DNA of 64,000 nucleotides, taken from the NCBI RefSeq assembly GCF_015355755.1, contig NZ_JACVEE010000001.1, forward strand, positions 1,984,001-2,048,000, read 5' to 3'. Positions 26,162 through 35,400 of the stretch are shown piece after piece. Both the position numbers and the translations under genes were made by a program. The stretch is from Nocardia sp. XZ_19_385 (GTDB taxonomy: Bacteria; Actinomycetota; Actinomycetes; Mycobacteriales; Mycobacteriaceae). The notes under the pieces are model-generated. The model did no database searches and was not told the origin of the DNA. It saw nothing but the letters and a program-made list of their open reading frames with translations. Position 1 is the stretch's first letter. Every line of letters starts with the position of its first letter.

Positions 26162-28020
26162 TGGCGAACCAGGTCCACCGGTTCCGGATGCGCGGTCCGG
26201 CGGTAGGCGAGATTGATGCGCGCCGCGCCCCAGGACAGCGCCCAGATCAGGAGCAGCGAACAGACCAGGACGAGCAGCGATGCCGCGGGCATCAGCCACC
26301 CCGGACTGTCGAAGGTCCGTTCCCGTTGCAGCACAGTGACTTCGCTGACGAACGGCCGGGTGAACTGGTTGTCCGCGGCGACCTCGGTGGCCCCGATACC
26401 CGGATCGTTCGGCATGAACACCGGCAGCGCGGTCAGCATGCGGCCGTCGTGCAAGCGCAGCACGGTCTTCCAGGTGCCGTACACCGGAATCGGTTTCGTA
26501 CTCACGTACTGCCCGGGTCCGACACGGCGCAGGTGATCGACCACCAAACCCCGTCCGGGGCTTTCGGTTCCGTCGCCGATCCAACGACCGAGCACCTGGC
26601 CGGTGCCGCCCTGCCAGGCCAGCAACTGCACCCACTCGGGGTCGGCGCTGACCAGATCCGTCGGCGCGAGGGTGATCTCCGCGTTCACCATCCGGCCGCC
26701 GTTCACCGGTTCGGCATCCTGCAATCGGACTGTCGCGGTGGCATTTTCGGGAATGTCGTGGCGCAGCCCGTTGGCCGTGGCGATGGCCGTGACCAGCACG
26801 GCGCCGATCACCAGCGCGCGCCGGATCGAGGGCCGCGGCAACTGCTCACCGCGCAGCACCATGCCGAGCAGCGCACCCAGCGCACCGCCCGCGATACCCA
26901 CCGGCACCGCCATGGCCAGTAGTTCCGGCCACATCGAGGCCGGCCACGGATCGACGAACATCCGATCCACCCACAGTGATTCGAGCCAGAGACCGGCGGT
27001 GGCGGCGACCAGTCCGGTGATCGCGCCCCACCACACCGGTTTACGGATCAGCGGCAGCAAGGCCAGCAGCTCCACCACCACCGCGATGCCCAGGTACAGC
27101 GGGAACACGTTGTACGGCGCGCCGAGCCCGGGCCCGACGAGCACCGCGATGACCCCGCGCACCAGGAACGCGAACACCACCAGGATCAGCGTGGAGCCGC
27201 GCCCCAGCGTGTAGCGCGCCGACACCAGCGCGACGGTGGCGGCGGCCACGATCAGCATGGGCTGCAGCACCAGCCGGAATTGCGGGACACCGAAGTCGAA
27301 TTCGACCTGGAAGACCGACAGCCCGATCACCAGGCCGCCGAAGGCGAAGCTGCGGGCGATCCACATGAAGGGGCCGTCGGTGCGGTCCGGGTCCGGCTTG
27401 TCCAGTCGCCCTTCCAGTTCCAGCAGCAGCACGCCGATCAGCGACAGGCCCGCGCCGCCGATGAGCATCAAATGGGTGGGGCCCCAGAGGGTTACGTCCT
27501 GACCGAAGAGCCGGTGCCAGATGTCGTCGAGCGGAAACCCGATCAGCGCGTACAACCCGGCGCCCGCCATCAGCACGCCGCCGATCGGGGCGTGCCAATT
27601 GCGCGTGATCCGGATCGCGGCCGGGCCCGGCTTCTCGTCCAGCGGCAGGATGATCGCCAGCATGCCCGCGATGAACAGGAAGAACAGGCCCACCATGATG
27701 AAGTAGTGCGCCGGGTTCGCCAGCGGGCCTTCGTCGCGGCCCTGCCCGATGTGCAGGCTGACATCCCAGATGAACCCGAGCATCGCGGTGAGGATCGTGG
27801 TGATGAACACCCCGATCGGCAGCGCCACCCAGCCCGGCCGGTTCCCGAGCTGCCCCAGCCGGTCCGCCGCGTTCCCCAGCCAGGTGATCCGCCGCGTTCG
27901 ATGCAGATAGGCCACCCACATCAGCCCCGCGGCGATCAATGTCGCCGCCCCGGTCAATATCACCACTTGATCCAGCGCGGCGCCGCCACCCTCCGGTCCG
28001 CGCGCGAGTACAGGCCTCAT
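26158..28020 (-). CDS. large polytopic membrane protein with duplicated Asp/His motif
   Basis: A 620-aa protein with about 11 helices and an exterior beta-rich domain (about 440-580) that resembles FixH/CopC-like folds (VYGTWKTVLRLHDGR). Two helix-loop units each carry D-x3-H-x5-D-x5/6-P-x-H: D86, H90, D96, P103, H105 and D165, H169, D175, P181, H183; H143 lies between. The D-x3-H-x13/14-H spacing is close to the D-x3-H-x12-H copper motif of PmoC/AmoC. This suggests a metal site; homology to PmoC is not claimed. First gene of the operon, with AAAGAG upstream of its ATG. Confidence 0.78.
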   Translation of the reverse strand: MRPVLARGPEGGGAALDQVVILTGAATLIAAGLMWVAYLHRTRRITWLGNAADRLGQLGNRPGWVALPIGVFITTILTAMLGFIWDVSLHIGQGRDEGPLANPAHYFIMVGLFFLFIAGMLAIILPLDEKPGPAAIRITRNWHAPIGGVLMAGAGLYALIGFPLDDIWHRLFGQDVTLWGPTHLMLIGGAGLSLIGVLLLELEGRLDKPDPDRTDGPFMWIARSFAFGGLVIGLSVFQVEFDFGVPQFRLVLQPMLIVAAATVALVSARYTLGRGSTLILVVFAFLVRGVIAVLVGPGLGAPYNVFPLYLGIAVVVELLALLPLIRKPVWWGAITGLVAATAGLWLESLWVDRMFVDPWPASMWPELLAMAVPVGIAGGALGALLGMVLRGEQLPRPSIRRALVIGAVLVTAIATANGLRHDIPENATATVRLQDAEPVNGGRMVNAEITLAPTDLVSADPEWVQLLAWQGGTGQVLGRWIGDGTESPGRGLVVDHLRRVGPGQYVSTKPIPVYGTWKTVLRLHDGRMLTALPVFMPNDPGIGATEVAADNQFTRPFVSEVTVLQRERTFDSPGWLMPAASLLVLVCSLLLIWALSWGAARINLAYRRTAHPEPVDLVRQ

Positions 28021-28116
28021 CTTGAACCGCTCTTTCTGTAACCCGGAGTCTCTCGTAAGGGCGTATGCCCCCGATCCGAGTCGATATGCAGCGCAATCCA
28101 GACGTGGCCGAAATGG

Positions 28117-28260
28117 TCAGAACAGCTGGTCGAAACGGGCCGCGAGCTCCAGATATCGCTCGGCCCAGCCACTGGAGATCGACAGGTCCTGTAGCGGGCC
28201 GGTAGGCGCGAACAGCACCACCAGCGTGTGCGGCCTGGCCCCCTGCTCCAGCAGAGTCAT
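28117..28260 (-). CDS. small ORF (47 aa), unrecognised
   Basis: A 47-aa frame on the minus strand in the region upstream of the operon. AGGAG abuts its ATG directly, which is too close for good initiation, and an in-frame TAA lies four codons upstream. The product (GARPHTLVVLFAPTGP, then SGWAERYLELAARFDQLF) reads like the C-terminal part of a soluble protein, so it could be a remnant or a genuine small protein. Codon use is ordinary. It could share a transcript with the four-gene operon, 97 bp downstream. Confidence 0.4.
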   Translation of the reverse strand: MTLLEQGARPHTLVVLFAPTGPLQDLSISSGWAERYLELAARFDQLF

Positions 28261-28299
28261 CTCCTGAGGTTACGAGCAGACTATGACAGTCTGCGAGAT

Positions 28300-29040
28300 A
28301 TGAAGCGGCACATCGAGTTCGATCGTCTGCACAACTTCCGCGACCTCGGCGGCTACCGATCCGCCGACGGCCGCACCGTCGCCTGGGGCCTGCTCTACCG
28401 CTCCGATTCCCTCGGCAAGCTGCGTGACAACGATTGGGACCGTTTCCTCGAACTCGGCGTCGACACCGTCATCGACTTGCGCTACCCCTGGGAAATCGAC
28501 GCCAGGGGCCGCATCCCCCAGCCCGAACGCTTCCGCTACGCCAACTGCAGCATCGAACACCGCCCCTACGACCAGGCCGACATCGACCCCGACATCGACC
28601 CGTGGCGCTACCTGGCCGACCGCTTCGCCGAGGTAGCCACCGACGGCGTCGCCGAAATCCGCGAAACCCTCGAGCTGATCGCCACCGCCGCGGGCCCCGC
28701 CGTCTTCCACTGCGCCTCCGGCAAGGACCGCACCGGCCTCATCGCAGCCCTGCTCCTCTCCATCCTCGAAATCTCCGAAGACCAGATCCTCGCCGACTTC
28801 GCCCTGACCGAACGCGCCACCGCCCACTTCATCACCGAGTGGGAGGCCGCCAACCCCGATCGCGTCCTGCGCTGGCCCAGCTACGGCCGCGCCCCCGCCG
28901 AGGTGATGCGCCTGGTCCTTCACGACCTGACCACCACCTACGGCTCGGCGCGCGACTACCTGACGGGCACCGCCGGGCTCGGCGAGGACGTGATCGACCA
29001 ACTGAAAAGCCGCCTCTTGGTTCCCGATCCACATCGGTGA
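28300..29040 (+). CDS. tyrosine-protein phosphatase (MptpB-like)
   Basis: A 246-aa phosphatase of the MptpB/Y_phosphatase3 group. The start is ATG 28300 (MKRHIEFDRLHNFRDLGG). FRDLGGY and LLYRSDSL near the N-terminus are standard, and the P-loop C-x5-R is in FHCASGKDRTG, with catalytic Cys and Arg intact. The long insert and ALTERATAH region match lipid/Tyr phosphatases secreted by mycobacteria, though no signal peptide exists. Substrates may be phosphotyrosine or phosphoinositides. Stands alone. Confidence 0.92.
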   Translation: MKRHIEFDRLHNFRDLGGYRSADGRTVAWGLLYRSDSLGKLRDNDWDRFLELGVDTVIDLRYPWEIDARGRIPQPERFRYANCSIEHRPYDQADIDPDIDPWRYLADRFAEVATDGVAEIRETLELIATAAGPAVFHCASGKDRTGLIAALLLSILEISEDQILADFALTERATAHFITEWEAANPDRVLRWPSYGRAPAEVMRLVLHDLTTTYGSARDYLTGTAGLGEDVIDQLKSRLLVPDPHR

Positions 29041-29048
29041 AACCGGGA

Positions 29049-29567
29049 TTACCCCAGTGCCCTCAGATAGCGGCGACGAAAGAACCGCTGGGCTACCAGC
29101 AGGAGCGGAAAGACCTGCCGCCAGAATCCGCTGGACGCTGGCCGGGTGAGGGACCGGAGCGTGAAGAAGACCGTGCCGTCGACATTTCGGTGGACGATGA
29201 ATGCTTCCTCACCGGAAACCGGGTGCCCCGGCTGCGTCCCGTAAGCGAAGCCGCAGCGAGAGTCGGTATCGACAACCGCCACCACCCGCACCGGTTCCTG
29301 GACAGCGAAAGGACCCCAGCCGGCCGTGATCCGGTATCGCGCACCAGCGCTGACCCGCTCGTCCGCACCGTCGCACGGGGTGACGCGAAAACCGCTCCGG
29401 CGCTTGATCCCCCAGCGCAAGACCGCCTCGGCGGCACTGACCCAATCGGATTCGCCGTGCCCGATCACCACAGTTCGCTCGAAGCGGCGAAAGCCGGGGC
29501 AATCCACGGACCAGTCCTCACCGGCAGGACGGGTCTGTCCTGGCGGACCATAGGTGAGGTCGTGCAC
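29049..29567 (-). CDS. DUF1990 family protein
   Basis: About 172 aa from GTG 29567, which follows GGAG by seven bases. Family features: LTYGPPGQT near the N-terminus, ERTVVIGHGESDWVSAAEAV, VVAVVDTDSRCGFAYGTQPGHPVSGEE and a C-terminal VAQRFFRRRYLRAL. DUF1990 proteins have an SRPBCC-like fold and unknown function. The start lies 4 bp downstream of the MmcQ-type gene stop, so the two form a short operon. Confidence 0.85.
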   Translation of the reverse strand: MHDLTYGPPGQTRPAGEDWSVDCPGFRRFERTVVIGHGESDWVSAAEAVLRWGIKRRSGFRVTPCDGADERVSAGARYRITAGWGPFAVQEPVRVVAVVDTDSRCGFAYGTQPGHPVSGEEAFIVHRNVDGTVFFTLRSLTRPASSGFWRQVFPLLLVAQRFFRRRYLRALG

Positions 29568-29571
29568 GGGA

Positions 29572-29904
29572 TTACTCCGCCACCAATCTGGGAGGTGCGG
29601 CTTGTTTCCAGGAGTCCAGGACGATGGCCGACAGCTCGTCACGGTCCTCGAGTGCTGCCAGTCGGACTCGGACCCAGGCGTTGTTCGCCTCGTGGGTGGC
29701 GATCCAGAATTTGCCCGGCTCGGCGAGGACGAGTTCGTCGCGTTCCAGGATCGGGCAGCGTACAGCCATCGAGGTCTCCGCTTCCGGCAAGGTCAGGAAC
29801 AGTTTGCGCGCTACCTTGAAGATCGGCATTCCCCAGGCGAAATCTTCGGTCGTCTCCGGTAGCGACAGTGCGACCGCACGAACATCTTCCCCAGTGGTAC
29901 TCAC
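29572..29904 (-). CDS. MmcQ/YjbR family protein
   Basis: A 110-aa CyaY-like double-wing fold protein. Features: SLPETTEDFAWGMPIFKVARKLF near the N-terminus, FWIATHEANNAWVRVRL and a C-terminal DSWKQAAPPRLVAE. Members bind DNA in some species, but most have no assigned role. It precedes the DUF1990 gene and is divergent from the Nudix gene, 34 bp away. Confidence 0.88.
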   Translation of the reverse strand: MSTTGEDVRAVALSLPETTEDFAWGMPIFKVARKLFLTLPEAETSMAVRCPILERDELVLAEPGKFWIATHEANNAWVRVRLAALEDRDELSAIVLDSWKQAAPPRLVAE

Positions 29905-29938
29905 ACCCGTATCTTTCCAACAGCTCTACTGTCGTCGC

Positions 29939-30901
29939 ATGGCGACTCCTGACTTCATCCGCAAGCTCCGGGCGACCGCGGGACAGCAGCTGCTCTGGAT
30001 GCCCGGGGTGGCGGCGGTCGTCTTCGATGACGAAGGCCGGGTGCTGCTGGGCCGGCGCGCGGACTCCGGGCGGTGGGCGGTGATCGCGGGTATCCCGGAG
30101 CCCGGCGAGCAGCCCGCCGCCTGCGCGGTGCGAGAAGTGTTCGAGGAGACCGCGATTCGCTGCGTTCCGGTCCGTATCGCGCATGTGCGGGCGCTGCCGC
30201 CGCACACCTACCCCAACGGCGATATTTGCCAGTTCATGGACATCTCCTTCGTCTGCCGCGCCGTCGGCGGCACCGCCCGCGTCAACGACGACGAATCGCT
30301 GGAAGTCGCCTGGTTCGCGCTCGACGCACTCCCCGATATGTCACCGCACGAGCAACTCCGCATCGAGCACGCCGTCACCGCGGGCCCCACCTGGTTCGAA
30401 CCGGCCCCGCACGCCGGGTCAACGCATGGTTCGATGGATTCCATGACGGACGACATCGATGTGCCACAGGTAGTCATCGCCAGCCGGGAGATCGCCGCGC
30501 CGGCCACGGCGATCTTCGAGCTGATCGCGGATCCGGCGCAGCAGCCGCGCTGGGACGGCAACGACAATCTGTCCGAAGCGCCTGCGGGGCAACGCGTGCG
30601 CGAAGCGGGCGCGGTCTTCGCCATGACCACCACCAAGGGGCATGTGCGCGAGAACCGGGTGGTCGAATTCGAGGAGGGCCGCCGAATCGCTTGGCTGCCT
30701 GCCGAACCCGGCAACGAGCCGCCCGGGCATTTGTGGCGGTGGGAGCTGGAACCGTTGGACGAGAAGCGGACCCTGGTGACCCACACTTACGACTGGACCA
30801 AGCTGACCGACGCCAAGCGGCTGCCCCGGGCCCGGGCCACCACCCCGGACAAATTGCAGGCTTCGGTGGATCGTCTCGCGGAGCTCGCCGAAAAGTCCTG
30901 A
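29939..30901 (+). CDS. Nudix hydrolase fused to an SRPBCC domain
   Basis: One open frame of 320 codons joins two domains. Residues 1-155: Nudix, with box G51-x5-E57-x7-REVFEET (the final Gly replaced by Ala), after an N-terminal MATPDFIRKLRATAGQQ typical of single-domain actinobacterial Nudix proteins. Residues 170-320: SRPBCC (polyketide cyclase-like), IASREIAAPATAIFELIADP, ending with DRLAELAEKS. Internal Met codons at 30434 and 30443 could start a separate SRPBCC protein, but no ribosome binding site is seen. The Nudix part probably hydrolyses a nucleoside diphosphate derivative. Confidence 0.82.
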   Translation: MATPDFIRKLRATAGQQLLWMPGVAAVVFDDEGRVLLGRRADSGRWAVIAGIPEPGEQPAACAVREVFEETAIRCVPVRIAHVRALPPHTYPNGDICQFMDISFVCRAVGGTARVNDDESLEVAWFALDALPDMSPHEQLRIEHAVTAGPTWFEPAPHAGSTHGSMDSMTDDIDVPQVVIASREIAAPATAIFELIADPAQQPRWDGNDNLSEAPAGQRVREAGAVFAMTTTKGHVRENRVVEFEEGRRIAWLPAEPGNEPPGHLWRWELEPLDEKRTLVTHTYDWTKLTDAKRLPRARATTPDKLQASVDRLAELAEKS

Positions 30902-30974
30902 GGCACTACCGATTGTGAACGCGATCGGCGGGTAATCGCCCCAGCAGACCGATGGCGATCCAAGGCGGTGCCCC

Positions 30975-32414
30975 GTGCAAACCATATCCACCGATATTCC
31001 GGCTCGTTTGGATCGGCTGCCCTGGTCGCGCTGGCACTGGACCATTGTGATCGGGCTGGGATCGGTCTGGATCCTGGACGGACTCGAAGTCACCGTCGTC
31101 GGCAGTGTGGCGGGCCGATTGTCCGAGCCCGGCAGTGGCTTGGCCATTACCGCCGCACAGGTTTCCGGCCTGGCGGCGGCACTGTATGTGGCGGGCGCCG
31201 CCGCGGGCGCGTTGTTCTTCGGCTGGCTGACCGACAGATTCGGGCGCAAGAAACTGTTCCTGATCACGCTCGCGGTGTATCTGTTCGCGACCGCGATGAC
31301 GGCGCTGTCGTTCAACATGTGGTGGTTCGTGTTCTTCCGCTTCCTGACCGGCTTCGGTATCGGCGGCGAGTACGCGGCGATCAATTCCGCTATCGACGAA
31401 CTGATTCCGCGTAAATACCGCGGGCGCATCGACATCGTCATCAACGGCACTTTCTGGCTGGGCGCTACCGCGGGCGCGCTGCTGTCGATCGTGGTGCTGA
31501 ACACCGATCTGTTCCCGGCCGACATCGGCTGGCGGCTGTCGTTCGCGCTCGGCGCGGTCTTCGGCCTGATCATTCTATTTGTGCGCCGGACCGTGCCGGA
31601 GAGTCCGCGCTGGCAGTTCATCCACGGCCGCGAGGACGCTGCCGAACGCACGGTCACCGACATCGAGGATCAGGTCCGCGCCGGCACCGGCAAGGAGCTC
31701 GAGGATGTCTCCGATCAGCGGCTGGAAATCACCCAGCGCCGCGCCACCGGATTCGGGGAGATCGCCTCGGTGCTGCTGCGGTTGTATCCGAAACGAGCGG
31801 TCCTCGGGTTCTCGTTGTTCGTCGGTCAGGCGTTCCTGTACAACGCCATCATCTTCAATTACGCGCTGATCCTGACGAAATCGTTCGACATCGAGAACGC
31901 GAAGGTCGGCTACTACTTCGCGGTGATCTGTTTCGGCAATTTCCTCGGTCCGCTGCTGCTGGGCAAGCTGTTCGACACGATCGGCCGCAAACCGATGATC
32001 GCGGGCTGCTATATCGGGTCGTCGATCCTCTTGTTCGGCACCGCATGGCTTTTCAACGGCGGGCATCTGAGCGCCGTGACACTCACCGCCTGCTGGACGG
32101 CGGTGCTTTTCGTCGCCTCCTGTGGCGCAAGCGCCGCGTATCTCACGGTGAGCGAAATCTTCCCGATGGAAACCCGCGCAATGGCGATCGCGTTCTTCTA
32201 CGCCATCGGCACCGCGGCGGGTGGCATCGCGGGCCCGCTCGTCTTCTCCAAGCTCGCCGAGGATGGCGATCCGGGGCGCATCGCTTTGGCTTTCGCTATC
32301 GGCGCTACGGCGATGCTGCTGGCGGGGCTGGTGGAAGTGGTCTTCGGCGTGAAGGCCGAGCAGCGGTCGCTCGAGGATCTGGCGCGACCGCTCAGCGCTT
32401 CCAAAGAGGCGTAG
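30975..32414 (+). CDS. MFS transporter (sugar/metabolite porter type)
   Basis: A 479-aa, 12-helix permease. Signature loop GWLTDRFGRKKLF lies after helix 2, GEYAAINSAIDELIPRKYRGR after helix 4, VPESPRW before the central loop, and GKLFDTIGRKPM in the second half, as in the metabolite:H+ symporter and SP families. Substrate unknown; benzoate, phosphate and sugar are all possible. GTG start at 30975. It ends 3 bp before the convergent arabinosyltransferase stop. Confidence 0.9.
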   Translation: MQTISTDIPARLDRLPWSRWHWTIVIGLGSVWILDGLEVTVVGSVAGRLSEPGSGLAITAAQVSGLAAALYVAGAAAGALFFGWLTDRFGRKKLFLITLAVYLFATAMTALSFNMWWFVFFRFLTGFGIGGEYAAINSAIDELIPRKYRGRIDIVINGTFWLGATAGALLSIVVLNTDLFPADIGWRLSFALGAVFGLIILFVRRTVPESPRWQFIHGREDAAERTVTDIEDQVRAGTGKELEDVSDQRLEITQRRATGFGEIASVLLRLYPKRAVLGFSLFVGQAFLYNAIIFNYALILTKSFDIENAKVGYYFAVICFGNFLGPLLLGKLFDTIGRKPMIAGCYIGSSILLFGTAWLFNGGHLSAVTLTACWTAVLFVASCGASAAYLTVSEIFPMETRAMAIAFFYAIGTAAGGIAGPLVFSKLAEDGDPGRIALAFAIGATAMLLAGLVEVVFGVKAEQRSLEDLARPLSASKEA

Positions 32415-32417
32415 CGG

Positions 32418-35400
32418 TCATCGCGTCCCGATGGGGCCGTAATCCTCCAGGCCCCAGTCGGTTTCGGTTCGCGAAGTCAGTGTCGCCGAGGGTGCGTCGA
32501 GGAGTGACGTCAGCAGTTGCAGTTCACCCCAGTCCCGGGTCCAGTCGTGCTCCAGGTAGGCCGGGAGGGTTCGCGACCGCGTCAGCAGGCCGGTCCAGCC
32601 GAGCGGGCCGCCGCCGGTGTCGTTCTGCCAGGTCTCGGCGACTCGGGAATTGAGTTTGTCGGGCGTGATCCGCCAGACCGGTAGCTCCGCCACGCCATCA
32701 CGGTGACCGAACGGTCGCTGGCACGGAAAGGCAAAGCCCACATGGAAATCCGTGAGGACCGGGGCTGTGCTGCCGACCAGAGAGTTCAAGGTCGCCAGGT
32801 GCGGGAGGCGCGGCGGAGTGACCGCCAGCCACTGCTGCCCGGAAGGCTGGTCCACCGCCGCTACCAAGCGAATCGCATTGGTCCCCTCCGGAATTCGATC
32901 CAGCGCGAGCGGCAGGTTCCGCCACATCGGAGCGCCACCGACCTGCGGCGGCACCAGTTCGCCCAGCGGCCGGATGGTGCCGTCGCCGGCGCGATCCGCG
33001 AACTCCATGCGCAACTGCGAGCCCTCGATGCGCCCGGCGACTGTCAGAATCAGTACCCGATAGGCGGGATCCTGTTGCACAGCAGTCAGATCCAGGCGAT
33101 ACCACTCCGTCGTCAGGCGCGCTGCCTGCGTCGCGCCGCTGGTGTAGCTGCCCAGGATCGGGATGCGGGTGGGATCCAGTCCGAACGGCAACGCAGTGCT
33201 GCCGGGCGGCGGACCGGCCTTCTTCTGATTGCCGCTCGGCGGGCCATCGGGCACGAGCTCGCCGACCCCGTTCGCGGTGAATCCGGTGTTCTCCGCGTCG
33301 AGCCCCTCGGCGGCCGAGCCGGTGAAGGGCTGCAGGAACGAATCCGCGGTATTCGTCTCCACCAGAACGGAATCGGCCATCCCACACCGGTTCCCGGCCA
33401 GGCTGCGCACATTCGACAGCGCCACCGAATAGGCCGGGTACTGCGCGCAGGCAGCGGCAGCCATTGTGACAACTTCGAACAGCACCAGAGCTGCGGCGGC
33501 GAGAGCCAGCGGCTGAACCGCGAAACGGCTTGGGGCCGAATCATTCCGGTGTGACTCGCGGAAGTAATGCCACACCGAAGCCAGCACGAACACCACCGCC
33601 GGGATCAGCAGCAGCGTGGTGACACCGATCCCCGCCAACTGCGGCGACCGGTTCGGCCAGGCCACGCCATACCCGGAGACGTACCACCACCCGTTCGACC
33701 CGGTACAGCAGAACGCCAGTAGAAACAACACCGCAGCGGCGACCAGCGAGCGCTGATAGCGGGCACGAATCATATTGCTGCCCAGCACAACCGCCGCGAC
33801 CGCCGCCAGCGCGGCGGCCAACCCCGCGTACACCCCCAAGTGATGTGTCCACTTCGTCGGCGTGAACACCATCAAAAGCAGCGACATGATCACCACCGCC
33901 AGCACCCGCGTCACCGGACCACGCGCGGTATCCGGAATTCGCCCACCCCTGCGCATCGCGACCAAGCTGCACAAGCCCAAGCACAGCAGCATCACCAGAA
34001 TCCCGAAACGCCGCGCCAGGGATCCATCCGGGGTAAGCGAGAACAACGACTCCCAGCGGGTGGTCTCCTCGAACCACGCCAGATCGGGCCCAACCAGCCG
34101 CCGCACGCGAACAGCCTCCAACACCGAGCCAAAAGTCTGATCGGCGAACACCACAACCAGCACCAGGCTGCCTGCCGCCAGGATCGGCGCCACCAGCGCG
34201 AGATCGCCCAGACTTAACCGACTTATCGGACCGGCCGCCATGGCCGCGACCTGACGGGGCCCTGGTCTTCCAACTCTGAGCGACAATTTCGGCGCGGCAC
34301 GGAGTTTGTCGCTCAGAGTTGGACGGGATGCACTCTTCCCCTCACCCTCGGCCGAGGTCTGGCCTGCGCCGAAACGGATTGCGGCAGATTCGCCTGAGGT
34401 TATGGCAGATTCGTCTGGGGCCGTGGTGGGTTCGTCCGAGGACCCGGCAGAGTCACCAGATGCCGTGACGGGCTCGCCTGAGGACACAGCAGAATCACCA
34501 GATGCCGTGACGGGCTCGCCTGAGAGCACAGCAGAATCACCAGATGCCATGGCGGACTCGCCTGAGAGCACAGCAGAATCACCAGATGCCATGGCGGACT
34601 CGCCTGAGAGCACAGCAGAATCACCAGATGCCATGGCGGACTCGACTGAGGTCGTGGCGTAATAGCGGCGGCCCGCAAGCACCCCTTTGGACACCTGCCA
34701 CGATCCTGCGAAAAGTGCTGCCAGACAGATCAGTCCGCTTGGTCCGGCTGCTAGTGCGAACGTGGCGATCAATACGGCGGCGGCGGCCGGGAGTAGTCGC
34801 CGGGTGGCGATGGCGCGTTCCATCGAGCACCAGGTCAGCAGTGCTCCCAGGGCGATCAGCGGTTCCGGGCGCAGGCCGTTGTTGTAGGGCAGCCAGATCG
34901 CGAGGAACATCAGACCGGCGGTCCAGCGGGCCATTGTGTTCGTTCGGACTCGGGAGCCCAAGCGCGGCAGCACTTCTCGGCTGATCAGCCACCAGCACAG
35001 TAGGCCGGTGAGCAGTGCGGGTAGTCGCATCCACAGGCTGGCGTCAGTGATCCGGGTCATCCAGGCCAGCACTTCGTACGGCCAGCCGAACGGGGCCTCC
35101 GCGACACCGAACCAGCGGTAGTAGTTGGCGGTGTACCCGGCCTCGCGGGAAGCCTTGGCCATGGTGAGTATGTAGCCGTCGTCGGAGGTGTTGGCGCCGA
35201 CCACATGCCACAGCAGCAGCGTTCCGCCCACGACGCCATCGGTGCGGTTGAACCGCCACCATCGCGCGGGCAGGAAGCGGCGCATGCGGCGGCCATCGGT
35301 GGTGTCGAGCAGGTGCAGGCAGATCAGCGCGACGAGCGTGCACAGCACCGCGCCGATGATCGCGGCGAGCTTCCACAGGCTCGGGCTGGACGAGAAGCGG

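Noticed and set aside
25339..26922. 527-aa open frame opposite the four-gene operon
   Set aside because: It spans four coupled genes on the other strand and has biased Arg/Gln/His content.
28434..29819. 461-aa open frame across the phosphatase and DUF1990 genes
   Set aside because: It covers two unrelated real genes on both strands and has no domain.
34423..34656. CRISPR-like repeat array
   Set aside because: Units are contiguous without spacers and keep a reading frame; it is a coding tandem repeat.
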